The translations under genes were made by a program, and so were the position numbers. Shown here in pieces: positions 4,754-7,975 of a stretch of 7,975 nt of DNA; position 1 is the stretch's first letter; every line of letters begins with the position of its first letter. This DNA is from an uncultured Streptococcus sp. (GTDB lineage Bacteria; Bacillota; Bacilli; Lactobacillales; Streptococcaceae). The DNA lies in NCBI GenBank assembly GCA_900755085.1, contig CAAEFF010000054.1:1-7975 (forward strand). The letters run 5' to 3'. The notes under the pieces are model-generated. The model was not told the origin of the DNA. It made no database searches and saw nothing but the letters and a program-made list of their open reading frames with translations.

Positions 4754-6742
4754 ATGATTAATCGAATTACAGATAACAAATTTAAACTAGTATCTAAATA
4801 CCAACCGTCTGGGGATCAACCGCAGGCCATTGAACAGTTGGTGGATAACATAGAAGGAGGCGAGAAGGCCCAAATCCTGATGGGGGCAACTGGTACGGGG
4901 AAGACCTATACTATGAGTCAGGTCATCGCCCAAGTCAATAAGCCGACCCTGGTCATTGCACACAATAAAACGCTAGCGGGCCAGCTCTATGGAGAGTTCA
5001 AGGAATTTTTCCCTGAAAATGCGGTCGAGTACTTCGTCTCTTACTACGATTACTACCAGCCTGAAGCCTATGTGCCATCGAGTGATACCTATATCGAAAA
5101 AGATAGTTCGGTCAATGATGAGATTGACAAGCTTCGTCACTCAGCAACCTCCGCTCTTTTAGAACGAAATGATGTGATAGTTGTAGCTTCTGTCTCTTGT
5201 ATCTATGGGTTGGGTTCGCCTAAAGAATATTCCGATAGCGTGGTCAGTTTACGTCCTGGTCTGGAGATTTCTCGTGATCGTTTGCTCAATGACTTGGTGG
5301 ATATCCAGTTTGAACGTAATGATATCGACTTTCAACGGGGGAAATTCCGTGTCCGTGGAGATGTGGTCGAGATTTTCCCAGCTTCGCGTGATGAGCATGC
5401 CTTTCGAGTAGAGTTTTTCGGGGATGAGATTGAGCGGATTCGTGAGATTGAAGCTTTGACCGGCCAGGTTCTAGGAGATGTGGACCACTTAGCGATCTTC
5501 CCAGCCACTCACTTCGTGACCAATGACGACCATATGGAAGTAGCCATTGCCAAGATTCAGGCGGAACTAGAAGAACAGTTGAAGTTTTTTGAAAAAGAAG
5601 GCAAGCTCTTGGAAGCCCAGCGCCTGAAACAACGGACCGAGTATGATATTGAAATGCTGCGAGAGATGGGCTACACCAATGGGGTGGAGAACTACTCCCG
5701 TCATATGGATGGCCGGAGTGAGGGAGAGCCACCTTACACCCTTCTTGACTTCTTCCCTGAAGATTTCCTCATCATGATTGATGAAAGCCACATGACCATG
5801 GGGCAAATCAAGGGCATGTACAATGGAGACCGCTCGCGCAAGGAGATGTTGGTCAACTATGGTTTCCGTTTGCCATCTGCCTTGGACAACCGACCACTGC
5901 GTCGAGAGGAGTTTGAAAGCCATGTCCACCAGATCGTCTATGTGTCAGCGACACCAGGTGACTATGAGATGGAACAAACGGACACCGTCATCGAGCAAAT
6001 CATTCGTCCGACAGGTCTACTCGATCCAGAGGTCGAAGTGCGTCCGACCATGGGACAAATGGACGATCTCTTGGGTGAGATCAATGCGCGTGTAGAACGT
6101 GGAGAGCGGACCTTTGTCACCACCTTGACCAAGAAGATGGCAGAAGACTTGACCGACTACTTTAAAGAAATGGGTGTCAAGGTCAAATACATGCACTCGG
6201 ATATTAAGACCTTGGAGCGGACGGAAATCATCCGTGATTTGCGTCTGGGTGTCTTTGATGTCTTGGTCGGAATCAACCTGCTTCGGGAAGGGATTGACGT
6301 ACCGGAAGTCAGCCTAGTTGCCATCCTCGATGCGGATAAGGAAGGTTTCCTCCGCAATGAACGTGGACTCATCCAGACCATCGGTCGTGCTGCCCGTAAT
6401 AGTGAGGGTCACGTGATCATGTATGCGGACACCATGACCCAGTCTATGCAACGTGCGATCGATGAAACGGCCCGGCGTCGCCAGATTCAGATGGCCTATA
6501 ACGAAGAGCATGGCATTGTCCCACAAACCATCAAGAAGGAAATCCGAGATCTTATTTCTGTTACTAAGGCCGTGGCCAAGGAAGAAGACAAGGAAGTGGA
6601 CATTACCAGTCTCAACCGCCAAGAGCGCAAAGAACTGGTCAAGAAACTGCAAGGTCAAATGCAAGAAGCCGTCGAAGTGCTTGATTTCGAGCTGGCAGCG
6701 CAAATCCGCGATATGATGTTGGAAGTGAAGGCCTTGGATTAG
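4754..6742 (+). CDS. uvrB: Excinuclease ABC subunit B (UvrB)
   Basis: UvrB is the damage-verifying helicase-like subunit of nucleotide excision repair: UvrA loads it on distorted DNA and it then recruits UvrC for the two incisions. The full 662 residues are present. Walker A G-A-T-G-T-G-K-T lies at 44-51, and the aromatic beta-hairpin that inserts between DNA strands (Y-Y-D-Y-Y-Q-P-E-A-Y-V-P) at 97-108. The helicase motif D-E-S-H is at 343-346, S-A-T near 398-400, and the C-terminal helicase motifs G-I-N-L-L-R-E-G-I-D-V-P at 506-517 and Q-T-I-G-R-A-A-R at 541-548. The UVR helical hairpin that contacts UvrC is at about 623-660. ATG 4754 is preceded by GAGGA (4742-4746) at 7-nt spacing. It is divergent from the transporter operon and is followed 14 bp later by an acetyltransferase gene. 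Nothing is broken or unusual. Confidence 0.98.
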   Translation: MINRITDNKFKLVSKYQPSGDQPQAIEQLVDNIEGGEKAQILMGATGTGKTYTMSQVIAQVNKPTLVIAHNKTLAGQLYGEFKEFFPENAVEYFVSYYDYYQPEAYVPSSDTYIEKDSSVNDEIDKLRHSATSALLERNDVIVVASVSCIYGLGSPKEYSDSVVSLRPGLEISRDRLLNDLVDIQFERNDIDFQRGKFRVRGDVVEIFPASRDEHAFRVEFFGDEIERIREIEALTGQVLGDVDHLAIFPATHFVTNDDHMEVAIAKIQAELEEQLKFFEKEGKLLEAQRLKQRTEYDIEMLREMGYTNGVENYSRHMDGRSEGEPPYTLLDFFPEDFLIMIDESHMTMGQIKGMYNGDRSRKEMLVNYGFRLPSALDNRPLRREEFESHVHQIVYVSATPGDYEMEQTDTVIEQIIRPTGLLDPEVEVRPTMGQMDDLLGEINARVERGERTFVTTLTKKMAEDLTDYFKEMGVKVKYMHSDIKTLERTEIIRDLRLGVFDVLVGINLLREGIDVPEVSLVAILDADKEGFLRNERGLIQTIGRAARNSEGHVIMYADTMTQSMQRAIDETARRRQIQMAYNEEHGIVPQTIKKEIRDLISVTKAVAKEEDKEVDITSLNRQERKELVKKLQGQMQEAVEVLDFELAAQIRDMMLEVKALD

Positions 6743-6756
6743 AAAGGATAAAGCGA

Positions 6757-7254
6757 ATGAAGATTATCATTAAAGCAATGGAAACTCCTGAAGAGATAGA
6801 AGGAAAATCTCTCGTTCATTGGCAAACGTGGAGAGAGGCTTATGACGATCTTTTACCCGCGGATTTTCAGGAGACGATGACATTAGAAAAATGTCGATTC
6901 TTTAGTCAAAAATATCCAGAAAATACCTTGATTGCGATGGATGGAAAGAAGGTCGTTGGATTTATCAGCTATGGAAATTACCGTGATGAGACCATTCAAG
7001 CTGGTGAAATCATTGCCTTATATGTTTTAAAAGATTACTATGGAAAAGGTGTGAGTAAACAGTTAATGCATGCTGCATTTGTTGCTCTTGATCCATTCTC
7101 TGAAATTTATTTATGGGTATTGAAAGATAATAAGCGAGCCATTGCTTTCTATCAAAAAATGGGTTTTACTTTTGATGGCCAAGAACAAATACTTAAACTT
7201 GGAAAACCTGTTAAGGAATTGCGGATGATGTGTTCTTCAAATAAAAATTCCTAA
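6757..7254 (+). CDS. GNAT-family N-acetyltransferase
   Basis: This 165-residue protein has the Gcn5-related acetyltransferase fold, which transfers an acetyl group from acetyl-CoA to an amine. Motif A is visible at about 83-104: G-E-I-I-A-L-Y-V strand, then Y-Y-G-K-G-V-S-K-Q-L, where G96-K-G98 forms the pyrophosphate-binding loop. The usual R/Q at the start of that loop motif appears to be replaced by aspartate or tyrosine. Motif B, L-W-V-L-K-D-N-K-R-A-I-A-F-Y-Q-K-M-G-F (119-137), is classic. The N-terminal W-R-E-A-Y pattern resembles small-molecule (spermidine-like or antibiotic-like) acetyltransferases, but the substrate cannot be read. ATG 6757 has AAAGGA (6743-6748) 8 nt upstream. Only 14 bp separate it from uvrB, so the two are probably co-transcribed. 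The gene is visibly more AT-rich than uvrB, hinting at a separate origin. Confidence 0.88.
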   Translation: MKIIIKAMETPEEIEGKSLVHWQTWREAYDDLLPADFQETMTLEKCRFFSQKYPENTLIAMDGKKVVGFISYGNYRDETIQAGEIIALYVLKDYYGKGVSKQLMHAAFVALDPFSEIYLWVLKDNKRAIAFYQKMGFTFDGQEQILKLGKPVKELRMMCSSNKNS

Positions 7255-7273
7255 AGGACGTATCTATCAATCT

Positions 7274-7303
7274 TTGAACCATTATCAATTAATCAAGTAA
7301 AAA
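7274..7303 (+). promoter_or_regulatory. Weak candidate promoter for the flavodoxin-fold oxidoreductase gene
   Basis: TTGAAC (7274-7279) and TAAAAA (7298-7303) are 18 nt apart in the AT-rich 93-bp gap before the next gene; TATAAA at 7304-7309 and TAGAAT at 7315-7320 are alternative -10 boxes with poorer -35 partners. No intrinsic terminator is visible between the acetyltransferase and this gene, so read-through from the uvrB promoter is equally possible. Confidence 0.25.
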
Positions 7304-7347
7304 TATAAAAGAGATAGAATGAACCAAAGAGATGAAGGAGAAGACGA

Positions 7348-7971
7348 ATGAAAATTTTAGTCATCAATGGGCATCCCGATAAGGAAAGTTACTGTCAGGC
7401 TATTTTCCAAACCATTGTCGAAACGATTGACTCAAATCGCCACGAACTAAAAGTGATCAGTCTCAATGATGAGGACTTTGATCCGGTCCTTCGCTACGGC
7501 TATCGAAAGCGGATGGAGGAAGATCCCTTTATCCTTCGTTCTCAAGAATGGATCCAGTGGGCGGATCACCTGATCTTTGTCTATCCCATCTGGTGGAGTA
7601 GTATGCCGAGCCTTCTGAAAGGTTGGATCGACCGGGTCTTTACACCAGGGATTGCTTACTCGGCCAATGATCAGGGTAGCTTCATCTTGAATTACCTGAG
7701 AGGCAAGCAATTCAAGAAGTTGCTTAAAGGCAAAACCGCCAGTATTTATGCGACCTCCATGGCGCCTACTTGGTGGTATAAGATCTTTTCAGGCCCTCTC
7801 AACATTCCTGATAGTTACGGCATCTCTGTCTTGAAGAATGCCGTCTTGAACCACTGTGGGATTAAAACCAAGCGCGTCTGCATCTTGGGAGAAGTCGGCC
7901 GGGATGTGAACACTGCTAGCAAGCGAGAACAGCATCTCAAAAAGGTCGCAGCAGAAGTGAAGAAACTCTGA
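7348..7971 (+). CDS. NAD(P)H oxidoreductase, flavodoxin-like fold (quinone reductase family)
   Basis: This 207-residue cytoplasmic flavoprotein belongs to the Flavodoxin_2 family (NQO1/KefF/YwrO/MdaB-like), which uses FMN or FAD to pass two electrons from NAD(P)H to quinones or similar acceptors. The N-terminus K-I-L-V-I-N-G-H-P-D is the first strand and flavin-phosphate loop. The hallmark F-V-Y-P-I-W-W-S-S-M-P-S-L-L-K-G-W-I-D-R-V-F (about 77-98) binds the flavin and carries the dimer-contact helix. A Y-A-T-S-M-A-P strand-loop follows at about 134-140. The length is in the family's usual range and the gene is complete, with TGA at 7969-7971. ATG 7348 has AAGGAG (7335-7340) at 7-nt spacing. 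A ten-codon frame (7319-7351) overlaps this start as ATGA. The physiological substrate is unknown; detoxification of quinones or oxidative-stress defence is the usual family role. Confidence 0.88.
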   Translation: MKILVINGHPDKESYCQAIFQTIVETIDSNRHELKVISLNDEDFDPVLRYGYRKRMEEDPFILRSQEWIQWADHLIFVYPIWWSSMPSLLKGWIDRVFTPGIAYSANDQGSFILNYLRGKQFKKLLKGKTASIYATSMAPTWWYKIFSGPLNIPDSYGISVLKNAVLNHCGIKTKRVCILGEVGRDVNTASKREQHLKKVAAEVKKL

Positions 7972-7975
7972 TCAG

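Noticed and set aside
5286..5929. Long minus-strand open frames opposite uvrB (and similar ones at 6157-6703).
   Set aside because: They are shadows of the strongly biased uvrB codons; their translations have no recognisable motif and no ribosome binding site support.

Overview
The window looks like chromosomal DNA of a Streptococcus, most likely an oral/viridans species of the mitis-sanguinis type. The indications are a 662-residue UvrB of streptococcal type, a divergently oriented glutamine-type ABC transporter whose permease carries two fused substrate-binding domains, low-GC Firmicute promoters and ribosome binding sites, and a hairpin-rich intergenic element of a kind I recall from streptococcal genomes. 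The species is an inference.

Layout from left to right. Positions 1-386 hold no convincing gene but a dense run of short inverted repeats, ending in a clear minus-strand intrinsic terminator (328-357). Positions 387-605 (+) encode a 72-residue degenerate remnant of an ABC-transporter ATPase that keeps its ribosome binding site and has lost its Walker A motif. Positions 639-1266 (-) are a RelB/RelE-type toxin-antitoxin operon with an 11-nt gene overlap, a good promoter and a 21-bp palindromic operator. Positions 1334-1508 are a composite hairpin repeat that also appears to supply the terminator of the next operon. Positions 1538-4461 (-) are the amino acid transporter operon: the fused binding-protein/permease first, then the ATPase, joined by a TAATG overlap. 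Its leader contains a terminator-like hairpin that could act as an attenuator.

From a shared 292-bp divergent promoter region, uvrB (4754-6742, +) runs the other way. It is followed 14 bp later by a GNAT acetyltransferase gene, which probably shares its transcript. A complete flavodoxin-fold NAD(P)H oxidoreductase gene (7348-7971) closes the window.

Functionally, the right two thirds is housekeeping: amino acid import (glnP/glnQ-like) and nucleotide excision repair (uvrB). The left third is an accessory pocket of repeats, a toxin-antitoxin module and a decayed ABC gene, consistent with past insertions and deletions beside a conserved locus. I found no clearly new multi-gene system. The observations most worth testing are the transporter leader hairpin, the toxin-antitoxin operator, the decayed ATPase lying antisense to a possible toxin-antitoxin read-through transcript, and the structured repeats.
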